DNA from: an uncultured Clostridium sp.
Lineage (GTDB): Bacteria > Bacillota > Clostridia > Lachnospirales > Anaerotignaceae
NCBI GenBank assembly: GCA_947246775.1
Contig: CAMXTM010000062.1
Span: 1 to 9,380 of the forward strand
Reading direction: 5' to 3'
Length of the DNA: 9,380 bases
How positions within the stretch are numbered: position 1 is the first letter of the stretch; each line of letters starts with the position of its first letter. The position numbers and the translations under genes are program-made. Below the pieces are notes generated by a model, which ran no database searches, was not told the DNA's origin, and saw nothing but the letters and a program-made list of their open reading frames with translations. Below are positions 1 through 7,381 of this stretch, piece by piece.

Positions 1-1
1 G

Positions 2-730
2 AATACAATCGTACAAACACATTCCCTTAGCAAAAAATATGCTCAAAATTATGTTGTTCATGACCTAAATATGGCTGTCAAACAAGGTACAATATATGGC
101 TTTTTAGGGGCAAACGGTGCTGGAAAGTCCACTACTCTTAAAATGCTTTTAGGACTCGTTCATGCTACCAGCGGCGAAATAACTTTATTTGGACAACAAT
201 TCAACTCTAAAAATCGTATAGAAATTCTAAAAAATATCGGTTCTCTCATAGAGTCACCCTCTTACTATGGTCATCTAACTGCAAAGGAAAATTTAAAAAT
301 ATACACTACTATCTTAAATTTACCTGAAAAAAATATTGATGAAGTGTTAAAAATTGTTCGTCTGCAACAGCAGCAAAATAAAAAAACTTCTGCCTATTCT
401 CTGGGCATGAAGCAAAGACTTGGGCTTGCTACAGCACTGTTATCTTTTCCCAAACTGCTTATCCTAGACGAGCCAACAAATGGTCTTGACCCTGCTGGCA
501 TACAGGAAATGAGAGAACTGATTCGTTCCCTTTACTTACAATATGGCATGACAATTATTGTTTCGAGCCACCTTTTATCAGAAATCGACCGTCTAGCAGA
601 AGATATTGGCATTATTGCAAATGGAAAAATGGTATATCAAGGCAGTTTAGAACAACTTCACGAAAAAGATAAGTCAAAATCACTAGAAGAAATCTTTTTA
701 GATTTGACTGGAAGGGAGAATAGTCTATGA
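2..730 (+). CDS. ABC transporter ATP-binding protein, BcrA/lantibiotic-export type (5' partial)
   Basis: This is the ATPase subunit of an ABC-2-type exporter; by family it hydrolyses ATP at the inner face of the membrane to drive the two permeases encoded next. The frame is open from position 2 with no stop, and the residues before the first ATG (position 71) read as a normal ABC N-terminus (QTHSLSKKY, then VVHDLNM), so the true start lies before the window. Counting from that ATG: Walker A GANGAGKST at 13-21, signature SLGMKQR at 110-116 (the SLGM form typical of BcrA-like ATPases), Walker B LLILDEP at 129-135, D-loop GLD at 138-140, and switch histidine H167. The stop overlaps the next start as ATGA. 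The substrate cannot be told; peptide antibiotic immunity or resistance is the usual role of such three-gene sets. Confidence 0.93.
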   Translation, partial: NTIVQTHSLSKKYAQNYVVHDLNMAVKQGTIYGFLGANGAGKSTTLKMLLGLVHATSGEITLFGQQFNSKNRIEILKNIGSLIESPSYYGHLTAKENLKIYTTILNLPEKNIDEVLKIVRLQQQQNKKTSAYSLGMKQRLGLATALLSFPKLLILDEPTNGLDPAGIQEMRELIRSLYLQYGMTIIVSSHLLSEIDRLAEDIGIIANGKMVYQGSLEQLHEKDKSKSLEEIFLDLTGRENSL

Positions 731-1488
731 TTCCTTTTTTACTATGCGAATATAAAAAAACAAGAAAAAGATATTTATTTTTGACCGCACTTGTGATTAC
801 CGCAGCGCAACTTTGCTGGTCACTTTATGGCAACTATGGTGATACTGTGCTTAAAAATGGCTACATGATGTTTTTATATGAACTGCCACTTGTCAATGCT
901 ATCTTTTTTCCCATATTGGCAATCGTAGTATCTTCGAGACTTTGTGACATAGAGCATAAAGGTACTATGCTAAAACAGCTCTGCACCATTATGCCAAAAT
1001 CAAAACTTTATGATGCAAAATTGTTATATGGGCTGTTTATTATGACAATCTGTATCTTAATTTCTTGGCTAGTTACAATTCTTTTTGGAAAATATATAGG
1101 CTTTCGGGATAATTTCCCGCTCAAGCTCTATTTGCTTTATCTTGTTTTTACCCTTTTGCCCTCTGTCGCAATCTATATTTTCCAACATATCCTGTCACTT
1201 TGCTTTAAAAATCAAGCCGTATCCTTTTTTGCTGGTGTGATAGGGACTTTTATTGGTGTATTTTCTATGTTTTTGCCCTCTATTCCATGGCTAAGAAAAT
1301 CAATCCTTTGGGGATATTATGGCAGTTTGCAATTTGTAGGTATGTTTGGCTGGACAAAAGAAACACGTATGAGTACGGTCTATTTTGAAGTGATGGACAT
1401 TGATTGGCTGTTTTTTGTGATTAGCATTGTTATATGCTTTATTATGTATTTTATAGGTAAAATTCTATTTATCAAAAAGGAGGTTTAA
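727..1488 (+). CDS. ABC-2-type transporter permease subunit
   Basis: This is a 253-residue integral membrane protein with about six hydrophobic segments (roughly residues 17-33, 52-70, 99-120, 134-157, 163-183 and 227-249) and a basic cytoplasmic N-terminus (YKKTRKR), the usual shape of an ABC-2-type permease. The region around residues 70-95 (SRLCDIEHKGTMLKQLCTIM) is the cytoplasmic coupling segment seen in lantibiotic-immunity permeases. The start ATG overlaps the ATPase stop by 4 nt, and a GGGAG ribosome binding site lies just upstream, so the two are translationally coupled. It probably pairs with the next permease to form a heterodimeric channel. Assignment to the MutE/EpiE/BcrB group is by overall pattern only; no close homologue could be checked. 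Confidence 0.85.
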   Translation: MIPFLLCEYKKTRKRYLFLTALVITAAQLCWSLYGNYGDTVLKNGYMMFLYELPLVNAIFFPILAIVVSSRLCDIEHKGTMLKQLCTIMPKSKLYDAKLLYGLFIMTICILISWLVTILFGKYIGFRDNFPLKLYLLYLVFTLLPSVAIYIFQHILSLCFKNQAVSFFAGVIGTFIGVFSMFLPSIPWLRKSILWGYYGSLQFVGMFGWTKETRMSTVYFEVMDIDWLFFVISIVICFIMYFIGKILFIKKEV

Positions 1489-1490
1489 CC

Positions 1491-2219
1491 ATGTTTTTGA
1501 AACTGCTTAAAATAGAAAAAATGAAATTAAAACGTTCCCCTATTTGGATTGTTTTTGCTGTTATGCCTGTAATTCCTGCACTACTTGGCACACTCAATTA
1601 TAAAGTCAATATCGAAATTTTAAAAAGTCAATGGTATAGCCTTTGGACACAACACACCCTTTTTACTTGTGATTTCTTTTTGCCTATCTTGATAGGTATT
1701 TATTGTTCTTATATTATGAGAATGGAATACAACAACCATAACTGGAATAAAGTGCTTACTATGCCCGTTTCTCGCAGTATGATATTTTTGTCAAAATTAG
1801 TTACTGTTTCTTGTATGATATTACTCAGTGAAATATGGATTGCTGTTTTGTTTGTAGTTTCTGGTAAAATAGTAGGCATGACTGACCCTATCCCCATAAA
1901 AGATATGATAATTTGGTGTTTATTTGGAACACTTGGTGGTATGGTTATTGTTTCAATACAGCTTTTGCTTTCCCTTTTTATAAAAAGTTTTGCTCTCCCT
2001 GTAGGTATCGCTTTTGCTGGTGGTCTGTCAGGGCTAGTATTCCTTGCCAAAAATTTAGGGCATATCTGGTTTTATTCTCTCATGGCTTATGGTATGAACT
2101 CAAATGCCCCTCAGCAAATGATAAAAAGCGGCTATTTCCCTTTTGTCGTTATCTGTATCCTATATATTACACTTATTACTTTTATTAGTAATGTCATTCT
2201 CTCTAAAAAAGATTTTTAA
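1491..2219 (+). CDS. ABC-2-type transporter permease subunit (second)
   Basis: This is a 242-residue membrane protein with about six hydrophobic segments (roughly 17-35, 57-76, 104-126, 138-163, 168-187, 216-236). The N-terminus (LKIEKMKLKRSP) and the cytoplasmic stretch MRMEYNNHNWNKVLTMPVSR at 77-95 are the pattern of lantibiotic-protection and related ABC-2 permeases. It starts 2 nt after the first permease stops, and its strong AAGGAGG site (1477-1483) lies inside the end of that gene. Two dissimilar permeases after one ATPase is the layout of peptide-antibiotic immunity exporters (EpiFEG/SpaFEG, Bcr). No bacteriocin or sensor genes are visible here; they might lie upstream of the window. 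The gene ends 11 nt before the shared terminator. Confidence 0.85.
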   Translation: MFLKLLKIEKMKLKRSPIWIVFAVMPVIPALLGTLNYKVNIEILKSQWYSLWTQHTLFTCDFFLPILIGIYCSYIMRMEYNNHNWNKVLTMPVSRSMIFLSKLVTVSCMILLSEIWIAVLFVVSGKIVGMTDPIPIKDMIIWCLFGTLGGMVIVSIQLLLSLFIKSFALPVGIAFAGGLSGLVFLAKNLGHIWFYSLMAYGMNSNAPQQMIKSGYFPFVVICILYITLITFISNVILSKKDF

Positions 2220-2230
2220 TCATTGAAAAA

Positions 2231-2265
2231 CCCCCAAGAATTAATATTCTTGAGGGCTTTATTTT
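2231..2265. terminator. Bidirectional intrinsic terminator between convergent operons
   Basis: An inverted repeat pairs 2231-2241 with 2246-2256 around a TAAT loop. On the - strand RNA all eleven pairs form, including one G.U (2234 with 2253), and a run of five U follows, terminating rplM-rpsI. On the + strand RNA the same position is a C.A mismatch, and the stem is followed by CTTTATTTTT, terminating the transporter operon. It lies between the permease stop (2219) and the rpsI stop (2273). Confidence 0.93.
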
Positions 2266-2272
2266 TAAAAAA

Positions 2273-2665
2273 TTATCTCTTGCTAAATTGTGGTGCGCGT
2301 CTAGCTGCTTTCAAGCCATATTTCTTTCTTTCTTTCATTCTTGGGTCACGAGTTAAGTATCCTGCTTTTTTCAAAGCTGGTCTATAATCTGCATCTGCTT
2401 CCAACAATGCTCTTGAAATACCATGTCTAATTGCACCTGCTTGACCTGTAAATCCGCCGCCATACACATTTACAAGTACATCAAATTTTGCACTTGTTTC
2501 TGTTAATTCTAATGGCTGACGTACAATCAATTTTAATGTTTCCATACCGAAATAATCATCAATATCTCTTTTATTGATTGTTATTTTACCGCTGCCAGGC
2601 ATTAAATAAACTCTTGCAACGGAAGATTTTCTTCTACCTGTACCATAATATCTAGCTGCTGCCAT
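2273..2665 (-). CDS. rpsI: 30S ribosomal protein S9
   Basis: S9 is a protein of the small-subunit head whose C-terminal tail reaches the P-site tRNA. The product is 130 residues, the normal length. It shows the N-terminal [12 protein letters not shown] (8-19), the family signature [19 protein letters not shown] (69-87), and the invariant basic tail RRAPQFSKR, whose last residues contact tRNA. The start ATG follows AGGAGGAGG at good spacing. It lies 18 nt after rplM, the usual L13-S9 pair, and ends just before the bidirectional terminator. It should be co-transcribed with rplM from the promoter at 3289-3317. Nothing unusual is seen. Confidence 0.99.
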   Translation of the reverse strand: MAAARYYGTGRRKSSVARVYLMPGSGKITINKRDIDDYFGMETLKLIVRQPLELTETSAKFDVLVNVYGGGFTGQAGAIRHGISRALLEADADYRPALKKAGYLTRDPRMKERKKYGLKAARRAPQFSKR

Positions 2666-2683
2666 ATTTGCTTCCTCCTCCTA

Positions 2684-3121
2684 TTAAAATTTCAATTCCA
2701 ATACTTCTGGTTTTTGTGCTGCGTGTGCATGCTCTGGACCAGCATAAACATGAAGTTTACTAAACATTTTTCTACCCAGCGCATTTTTAGGAAGCATACC
2801 TTTTACAGCGTGTTTCAGCACTTCTTCTGGTTTTTTCTCTAATTGTTGTTTAAGTGTAATTGTTTTTAAACCGCCAACATATCCACTATGATGTACATAT
2901 GTTTTTTGGTCTAATTTTTTACCTGTTACAACAACTTTTTCTGCATTGATAACGATGACATAATCACCTGCATCAACATTTGGTGCATACATTGGTTTGT
3001 TTTTTCCTCTTAAAACGGTTGCAATTTCAGATGCCAAGCGTCCTAATGTTTTGCCTGTTGCATCTACAACATACCATTTTCTTTCTACATCAGCGATTTT
3101 CGCTATGTATGTTGTTCTCAT
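2684..3121 (-). CDS. rplM: 50S ribosomal protein L13
   Basis: L13 is an early-assembling large-subunit protein that binds 23S rRNA. The product is 145 residues, the usual length for Bacillota. Recognisable parts are [17 protein letters not shown] (15-31), the signature VKGMLPKN (106-113), and [20 protein letters not shown] near the C-terminus. The start is set by GGGAGGTAA ending about 7 nt upstream of the ATG. It is the first gene of the rplM-rpsI operon and is preceded by a structured leader of about 160 nt, suggesting control by a ribosomal protein, as is known for L13 leaders of low-GC Gram-positives. The consensus promoter means it need not depend on readthrough from truA. Confidence 0.99.
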   Translation of the reverse strand: MRTTYIAKIADVERKWYVVDATGKTLGRLASEIATVLRGKNKPMYAPNVDAGDYVIVINAEKVVVTGKKLDQKTYVHHSGYVGGLKTITLKQQLEKKPEEVLKHAVKGMLPKNALGRKMFSKLHVYAGPEHAHAAQKPEVLELKF

Positions 3122-3283
3122 ACTCTGTTACCTCCCTTAATATACTTTTTGACTCGTTGACTTTATGCACTGTTGTGGGAAACAACATTACATAATCTCC
3201 ATTATGCTTTCACATAACTTATTGAGTCCCACTGTGAAACTTATATTTAAAGCCAAAAGGCTCTAAAGTCTTTTATACAACGT
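3122..3283 (-). ncRNA. Structured 5' leader of rplM-rpsI (candidate L13 leader)
   Basis: This untranslated region begins about at the predicted transcription start. By eye it folds into a closed multibranch shape. A long-range stem pairs 3264-3270 with 3159-3165 (7 bp), extended by 3279-3282 with 3155-3158. Inside are hairpins 3246-3254/3259-3267 (its outer pairs compete with the long-range stem), 3208-3214/3233-3239 (7 bp), 3191-3196/3201-3206 (6 bp) and 3171-3176/3182-3187 (6 bp). Loop bases 3227-3230 (GGGA in RNA) can pair with loop bases 3177-3180 (UCCC). Leaders of this kind before L13-S9 are known in low-GC Gram-positives; membership of that Rfam family was not tested. Confidence 0.6.
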
Positions 3284-3288
3284 TAACT

Positions 3289-3317
3289 ATTATATTACAA
3301 AAATTGCACATTGTCAA
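3289..3317 (-). promoter_or_regulatory. Consensus sigma-A-type promoter for rplM-rpsI
   Basis: On the - strand, TTGACA (3312-3317) is followed after exactly 17 nt by TATAAT (3289-3294), a perfect match to the housekeeping promoter consensus. The -35 box contains the TGA stop codon of truA (3314-3316). The expected start of transcription is near 3282-3284. No terminator lies between truA and this promoter, so some readthrough from truA is possible. Confidence 0.92.
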
Positions 3318-4060
3318 TAAAAAATTTCTAACAATGTCAACCCTTTTGCGGGGGCTGTCATACCTGCCTTTGTTCTATCTTTACTTTCGATAATACCAGC
3401 AATATCTTCTACCTTTTTTTTCCCTTTTCCTACCTCTAGCAATGTACCTGCAATAATTCTCACCATATTATACAAAAAGCCATCTCCTGTAATCAAAATT
3501 GTTACAAAATTTCCCTGCTTTTGCACAACACAGTCAAATATTGTTCTTACAGTAGACTGTACACTACTTCCTGCCGCACAAAAACATTTAAAGTCATGTT
3601 TTCCAATGAAATGCTGTGCTGCCTCATTCATAGCCAGTATATCCAATTTTTCATGAACAAATACACTATTTTTTCTAAAAATAGGATTTACAAAATTATC
3701 ATTATAAAATGTATAGCAATATGTCTTTTTAACACAATCATATCTTGGGTGAAATTGTGCCTCAACTTCCTCTGCCTTTACCACAACAATATCTTCTGGC
3801 AAAAACGAACGGATTGCAAAGGGGATTTTTTCAGTTGGTATTGTTGTTTCTACCTCAATTACTGCCCTTTGTCCCACAGCATGCACACCTGCATCGGTTC
3901 TACTTGCTCCAATCACTTCTATATCGTTTTGCCGAAACAACTGTCTACATGCCTTTTCAAGCGTTCCCTCTACTGTTTTTACAGTATCATATTTTTGCTT
4001 TTGCCAGCCTGCATAGTCTGTACCATCATAGGCAACTGTCAATAATATCCTTTTTTTCAT
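3314..4060 (-). CDS. truA: tRNA pseudouridine(38-40) synthase TruA
   Basis: TruA converts uridines 38-40 in the anticodon arm of many tRNAs to pseudouridine. The product is 248 residues from the ATG at 4060. Visible are the N-terminal YDGTDYAGWQKQ (11-22), the catalytic motif GASRTDAGVHA (51-61) with nucleophile D56, and GDGFLYNMVRIIAGTLLEVG in the C-terminal half, all typical of the family. A TTG codon at 4075 would add five residues and overlap ecfT by 11 nt; I prefer the ATG because it sits 4 nt after the ecfT stop, follows a GTGGTGAT site, and gives the usual N-terminus. It is the last gene of the ecf operon, a conserved position in Bacillota. Its stop codon lies inside the -35 box of the next promoter. 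Confidence 0.97.
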   Translation of the reverse strand: MKKRILLTVAYDGTDYAGWQKQKYDTVKTVEGTLEKACRQLFRQNDIEVIGASRTDAGVHAVGQRAVIEVETTIPTEKIPFAIRSFLPEDIVVVKAEEVEAQFHPRYDCVKKTYCYTFYNDNFVNPIFRKNSVFVHEKLDILAMNEAAQHFIGKHDFKCFCAAGSSVQSTVRTIFDCVVQKQGNFVTILITGDGFLYNMVRIIAGTLLEVGKGKKKVEDIAGIIESKDRTKAGMTAPAKGLTLLEIFY

Positions 4061-4064
4061 ATTA

Positions 4065-4886
4065 TCACCACACAAAAGGCAATACAGATGCGATACGCAA
4101 GGCTATAATCGCTACACAATACAATGCCAATACCATCAGTGCCTTATAATCAGAAGACTTTAACACCATGACATTCATTCTTGTCCTATTTTCATCACCA
4201 TGATAACATCTTGCTTCCATAGCCATAGCAAGCTCATCTGCTCTACGGAATGATGATATAAACAGTGGTACTAATATTGGTATCAAACTTTTTGCTCTCT
4301 GTATTAAATTTCCAGAATCAAAATCAGCACCTCTTGCTTGTTGTGCTTTCATAATTTTATCGGTTTCGTCCAAAAGCGTTGGGATAAAACGCAATGCTAT
4401 TGTCATCATCATTGCAATTTCATGTGCTGGTACTCCTATTTTTTTAAAAGGACGTAAGATATATTCTATCCCATCTGTTAGTTGTATGGGTGTTGTAGTA
4501 AGTGTAAGCACAGAAGAACCTATCACAAGCAATACAATACGAATACACATTTTTACTGCTATCAATATACCCTCTATCGTCACTGTGAATATCTTCCACT
4601 CAAAAAGGATATGCTCTCCTCTTGTCATAAAGACATTGATAAATGCTGTAAACAATATAATAATCATTATCCCTTTGATACCCCGAAGCATAAATTTTAA
4701 AGGCACTTTTGATGCTCTAATGACTGCTGACAAGCACAATATTACAAAAACATAACCCAAAAATGTATTGACAAAAAACAGCGTCAATATAAACAAAAAT
4801 GTAATAATCAACTTTACTCTCGCGTCTATGTCATGTATTGGGGATTTGACTGGGTAATACTGCCCTATTGTAATATCTCTAATCAT
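4065..4886 (-). CDS. ecfT: Energy-coupling factor transporter transmembrane protein EcfT
   Basis: EcfT is the membrane scaffold that links the two ATPases EcfA1/EcfA2 to interchangeable substrate-binding S components, forming ECF importers for vitamins and some metals. The product is 273 residues with hydrophobic segments near 24-55, 66-88, 105-128 and 246-267. Coupling helices carry the two short ATPase-contact motifs: ARG at 184-186 (AQQARGAD) and ARC at 224-226 (AMEARCYHG), the second with Cys in place of the more common Gly. The start ATG overlaps the ecfA2 stop by 4 nt (ATGA) and is preceded by GGAGGGG. No S-component gene is in the window, which fits a group II module shared by S proteins encoded elsewhere. 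Confidence 0.96.
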   Translation of the reverse strand: MIRDITIGQYYPVKSPIHDIDARVKLIITFLFILTLFFVNTFLGYVFVILCLSAVIRASKVPLKFMLRGIKGIMIIILFTAFINVFMTRGEHILFEWKIFTVTIEGILIAVKMCIRIVLLVIGSSVLTLTTTPIQLTDGIEYILRPFKKIGVPAHEIAMMMTIALRFIPTLLDETDKIMKAQQARGADFDSGNLIQRAKSLIPILVPLFISSFRRADELAMAMEARCYHGDENRTRMNVMVLKSSDYKALMVLALYCVAIIALRIASVLPFVW

Positions 4887-5743
4887 ACCGCTTCCCCTCC
4901 TTTTATCAAGGCATACAGTGCTTTTACGGCTTCCTCTACCGTATAAATATCTTCAGGCAATGCATAGCCCTTTTCTCTCAATGCAGCAATTACATAGCTA
5001 ATTTGCGGTGCAGCAAGTCCTATTTTTTCCAACTCTCTTACACGGGCAAATACTTCCTTTGGTGTGCCTGTCATGGCAATTTGCCCCTTTTCCATTACAA
5101 TCAGCCTATCTGCTAATTTTGCTACATCTTCCATACTATGGGAAACCAATATAATCGTAATGCCTCTTTGCTCATGCAATTTTTTTATCACATACAATAT
5201 TTCATCTCTACCTTTTGGGTCTAATCCCGCTGTTGGCTCGTCCAATATCAGCACTTCTGGATTCATCGCAAGCACGCCCGCAATCGCAACACGTCTTTTT
5301 TGTCCCCCAGACAGCTCAAAAGGCGACTTATCATACACATCTTCACTCAATCCTACAGTTTGCAATGCCTGTTTTACTCTTTCGTCAATTTCTTGTTGTG
5401 ACAATTTCATATTTGTAGGTCCAAACGCAACATCTTTATACACTGTCATTTCAAAAAGCTGATGCTCTGGATACTGAAACGCAAGCCCTATCCTTTGCCT
5501 TACTTCTTTCAATTTTGTTTTATCTTTGTGGATATTTTCCCCATCAAGCAAAATTTCTCCCTTTGTAGGTGATATTGTACCATTGAGATGTTGTATCAAT
5601 GTAGATTTTCCAGAACCTGTATGTCCAATCAGTCCTATAAATTCCCCTGTCTGTATTTCTGTACTAACATCATTTAAAGCTGTTTTCTCAAATATTGTAT
5701 CTGCATTATATATATGCGTTAAATGGTTGATTTTAATTGACAT
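4883..5743 (-). CDS. ecfA2: Energy-coupling factor transporter ATP-binding protein EcfA2
   Basis: This is the second ATPase of the ECF importer module, acting as a heterodimer with EcfA1 under EcfT. The product is 286 residues: Walker [10 protein letters not shown] (40-48), Q-loop Q90, signature LSGGQ (144-148), Walker B VLILDEP (164-170), switch H202, and the C-terminal helical domain of EcfA proteins ([15 protein letters not shown] then [12 protein letters not shown]). The N-terminus ([17 protein letters not shown]) is the EcfA2 style, with FEKxAL before the first strand. The start overlaps the end of ecfA1 by 25 nt, with GGTAGGTG just upstream, so translation is probably coupled. Nothing suggests loss of function. 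Confidence 0.96.
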   Translation of the reverse strand: MSIKINHLTHIYNADTIFEKTALNDVSTEIQTGEFIGLIGHTGSGKSTLIQHLNGTISPTKGEILLDGENIHKDKTKLKEVRQRIGLAFQYPEHQLFEMTVYKDVAFGPTNMKLSQQEIDERVKQALQTVGLSEDVYDKSPFELSGGQKRRVAIAGVLAMNPEVLILDEPTAGLDPKGRDEILYVIKKLHEQRGITIILVSHSMEDVAKLADRLIVMEKGQIAMTGTPKEVFARVRELEKIGLAAPQISYVIAALREKGYALPEDIYTVEEAVKALYALIKGGEAV

Positions 5744-6585
5744 ATCGCACCTACCATTTCTTCTACTGTCAAAATATCTTCTGGTATTGTAATGCCCATT
5801 TTTTTCAGCTCATAAGCTGTTTCTGTTACTTGTGGCACATCTAATCCATAACTTTTTAATGTTTCTACTTGAGGAAATACTTCCTTTGGTGTTCCCTCTA
5901 GCACCATATTCCCATCATCTATAATAAACACTTTTTCTGCCTGTACTGCTTCGTCCATATAGTGTGTAATTAGCACAATCGTCATGCCCTCTTGCTGGTT
6001 CAACTGCAATATGGTATTCATGACATCTTTTCTACCAACTGGGTCTAACATCGCTGTTGGCTCATCAAACACAATACAATCTGGCTTCATAGCTAGTACA
6101 CCTGCAATCGCAATCCTTTGTTTTTGTCCTCCAGACAGCTTTGATGGTGTATGTTGTTTATATTCTGACATACCTACAGCAGCCAAAGCGTCATCTACTC
6201 TTTTTCGAATCTCAGCAGAGGGTACTCCCATGTTTTCTGGTCCAAACGCAATATCTTCCTCTACTACAGTTGCTACTAATTGATTATCAGGATTTTGAAA
6301 TACCATACCTGCACTTTGTCTAATATCCCATATCAATTCCTCATTTTGGGTATCATATCCGTTTACCCACAAAACACCCTCTGTTGGCTTTACTAGCGCA
6401 TTGATATGTTTCGCAAATGTTGATTTTCCAGAGCCATTATGTCCCAATACTGCAACAAAACTGCCCTTTTCAATACTCAAATTGACATTATTCAGCGCTA
6501 ATATTTTTTCTTCCTTTGTGCCTTTTTCTGTCTCCATTACTTTAATATATTCATAAGACAGATTTTCGGCTTTTATCATTTCCAT
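5719..6585 (-). CDS. ecfA1: Energy-coupling factor transporter ATP-binding protein EcfA1
   Basis: This is the first ATPase of the ECF module, at the cytoplasmic side of the membrane. The product is 288 residues: Walker [10 protein letters not shown] (48-56), Q-loop Q97, signature LSGGQ (150-154), Walker B CIVFDEP (170-176), switch H208, and an EcfA C-terminal domain ([26 protein letters not shown]). Residues 14-28 form a charged insertion ([13 protein letters not shown]) between the first strands. The ATG at 6585 follows AGGCGGTGG; a second ATG two codons later is possible. It heads the operon ecfA1-ecfA2-ecfT-truA, with its own promoter after the rplQ terminator. EcfA1/EcfA2 labels rest on gene order and N-terminal style. 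Confidence 0.96.
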   Translation of the reverse strand: MEMIKAENLSYEYIKVMETEKGTKEEKILALNNVNLSIEKGSFVAVLGHNGSGKSTFAKHINALVKPTEGVLWVNGYDTQNEELIWDIRQSAGMVFQNPDNQLVATVVEEDIAFGPENMGVPSAEIRKRVDDALAAVGMSEYKQHTPSKLSGGQKQRIAIAGVLAMKPDCIVFDEPTAMLDPVGRKDVMNTILQLNQQEGMTIVLITHYMDEAVQAEKVFIIDDGNMVLEGTPKEVFPQVETLKSYGLDVPQVTETAYELKKMGITIPEDILTVEEMVGAICQLKSTI

Positions 6586-6641
6586 ATTTCCACCGCCTGT
6601 TATTATAGTCTATGGCAAAAAATTTGCTCACAGCTAGAAAT

Positions 6642-6670
6642 AGTATAATGTATTCTTCGTTAAAAATCAA
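6642..6670 (-). promoter_or_regulatory. Predicted promoter of the ecfA1-ecfA2-ecfT-truA operon
   Basis: On the - strand, TTGATT (6665-6670) and TATACT (6642-6647) are separated by exactly 17 nt, matching 4/6 and 5/6 consensus bases. It sits between the rplQ terminator and the ecfA1 start, leaving a leader of about 50 nt. In that leader only a weak 5-bp hairpin (6615-6627) is seen; no riboswitch was recognised. The rest of 6586-6718 holds no gene. Confidence 0.75.
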
Positions 6671-6718
6671 TCATTTTCATATAAAACTACTATCTATTTC
6701 TTTATTTATTAACAACGC

Positions 6719-6745
6719 AAAAAAACCCTGCAAAAGCAGGGTTTT
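6719..6745 (-). terminator. Intrinsic terminator of the rpsK-rpsD-rpoA-rplQ operon
   Basis: A perfect 10-bp stem pairs 6722-6731 with 6736-6745 around a 4-nt loop, with core CCCTGC/GCAGGG. On the - strand it is followed by a run of seven T, part of it inside the stem. It begins 3 nt after the rplQ stop codon (6749-6751), so it ends the ribosomal protein transcript and separates it from the ecf operon. Confidence 0.95.
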
Positions 6746-6748
6746 CTA

Positions 6749-7291
6749 TTATACTAACTCAATAATAACTTCTGGAGCGCCATCGCCTTTTCTCATGCCG
6801 ATTTTAATGATTCTTGTATAACCACCTTTACGGTCAACATATTTTGGAGCAATCTCATCAAAAAGTTTTGCAGCCATATCTACTTTTTTACTAAGGCTTC
6901 TTTTCTTTTTACCATCTTTTGGCACTTCTGTTACGGGATATAACTCACTCAAAATTTTACGTCTTGCGTTCAATCTTGATGGTTTATCTTTTTTAATTGT
7001 TTTTTTCTTTTCTTCATAAATTGTTACTTTCTTACCATTTACTACTTCTTTTACTCTTTTTCCATTCGCATCTTTTTTAGCAACTTTTGCCATTACTTCT
7101 ACTTCTTCAAAGTTGTCTTTTTCTTTTACTGCTAATGTAATCAATTTCTCAGCAATTCTTCTTACTTCTTTTGCTCTTGTTTCTGTTGTTTTGATTCTAC
7201 CATGATACAACAAATTTGTAACTTGGTTTCTCAAAAGTGCCTTTCTTTGTGATGATGTGCGTCCGAGTTTTCTATAACCTGATGCATGCAT
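6749..7291 (-). CDS. rplQ: 50S ribosomal protein L17, with internal basic insertion
   Basis: L17 binds 23S rRNA near the peptide exit tunnel opening. The N-terminal part [18 protein letters not shown] (5-22), the segment [23 protein letters not shown] (31-53) and the C-terminal [25 protein letters not shown] are classic. The protein has 180 residues, against roughly 115-130 in most bacteria. The excess is mainly a Lys/Glu-rich stretch at about 56-105, between the helix ending ITL and the RLNARRK segment, containing two NGK turns (76-78 and 85-87). The start ATG follows AAGGAGG. It is the last gene of the operon, 90 nt after the alpha-CTD paralogue. Longer L17 forms occur in some Clostridia as I recall, so the insertion may be lineage-wide. 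Confidence 0.97.
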   Translation of the reverse strand: MHASGYRKLGRTSSQRKALLRNQVTNLLYHGRIKTTETRAKEVRRIAEKLITLAVKEKDNFEEVEVMAKVAKKDANGKRVKEVVNGKKVTIYEEKKKTIKKDKPSRLNARRKILSELYPVTEVPKDGKKKRSLSKKVDMAAKLFDEIAPKYVDRKGGYTRIIKIGMRKGDGAPEVIIELV

Positions 7292-7316
7292 AACTTTGTT
7301 TCCTCCTTGTTATTGC

Positions 7317-7377
7317 CTGCAAAACTGACCCCGAAAAAACTGCTCTTTTGGTCTTATGTTCTTTCGTAATTTTGCAG
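7317..7377 (-). promoter_or_regulatory. Nested inverted repeat upstream of rplQ
   Basis: In the 90-nt gap between the alpha-CTD paralogue and rplQ, 7317-7326 pairs with 7368-7377 (CUGCAAAA with UUUUGCAG, plus a U.G and a U-A pair). Inside, GACC (7350-7353) pairs with GGUC (7327-7330), and A4 with U4 above it. No U-run follows, so it is not a simple terminator. It ends 25 nt before the rplQ start and may be an mRNA processing or translation-control element; function unknown. Confidence 0.5.
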
Positions 7378-7381
7378 AATA

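Noticed and set aside
71..730. ATG at 71 as the true start of the ABC ATPase
   Set aside because: The frame is open back to position 2 and encodes typical ABC N-terminal residues, so the gene is cut by the window edge rather than starting here.
1709..2050. Antisense reading frame inside the second permease
   Set aside because: It is a shadow of a well-supported membrane protein gene and shows no family features or ribosome binding site.
3314..4075. TTG at 4075 as the start of truA
   Set aside because: It would overlap ecfT by 11 nt and add five atypical residues; the ATG at 4060 has a site upstream and gives the normal N-terminus.
3521..4149. + strand reading frames opposite truA
   Set aside because: They are low-complexity, Cys- and Tyr-rich shadows of a clearly conserved gene.
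6586..6718. Riboswitch upstream of the ecf operon
   Set aside because: The leader after the predicted promoter is only about 50 nt and shows just a weak hairpin; no known riboswitch core was recognised.
6612..6821. + strand reading frame spanning the ecfA1 promoter and rplQ terminator
   Set aside because: It runs across a promoter, a terminator and the end of rplQ on the opposite strand, and resembles no protein.
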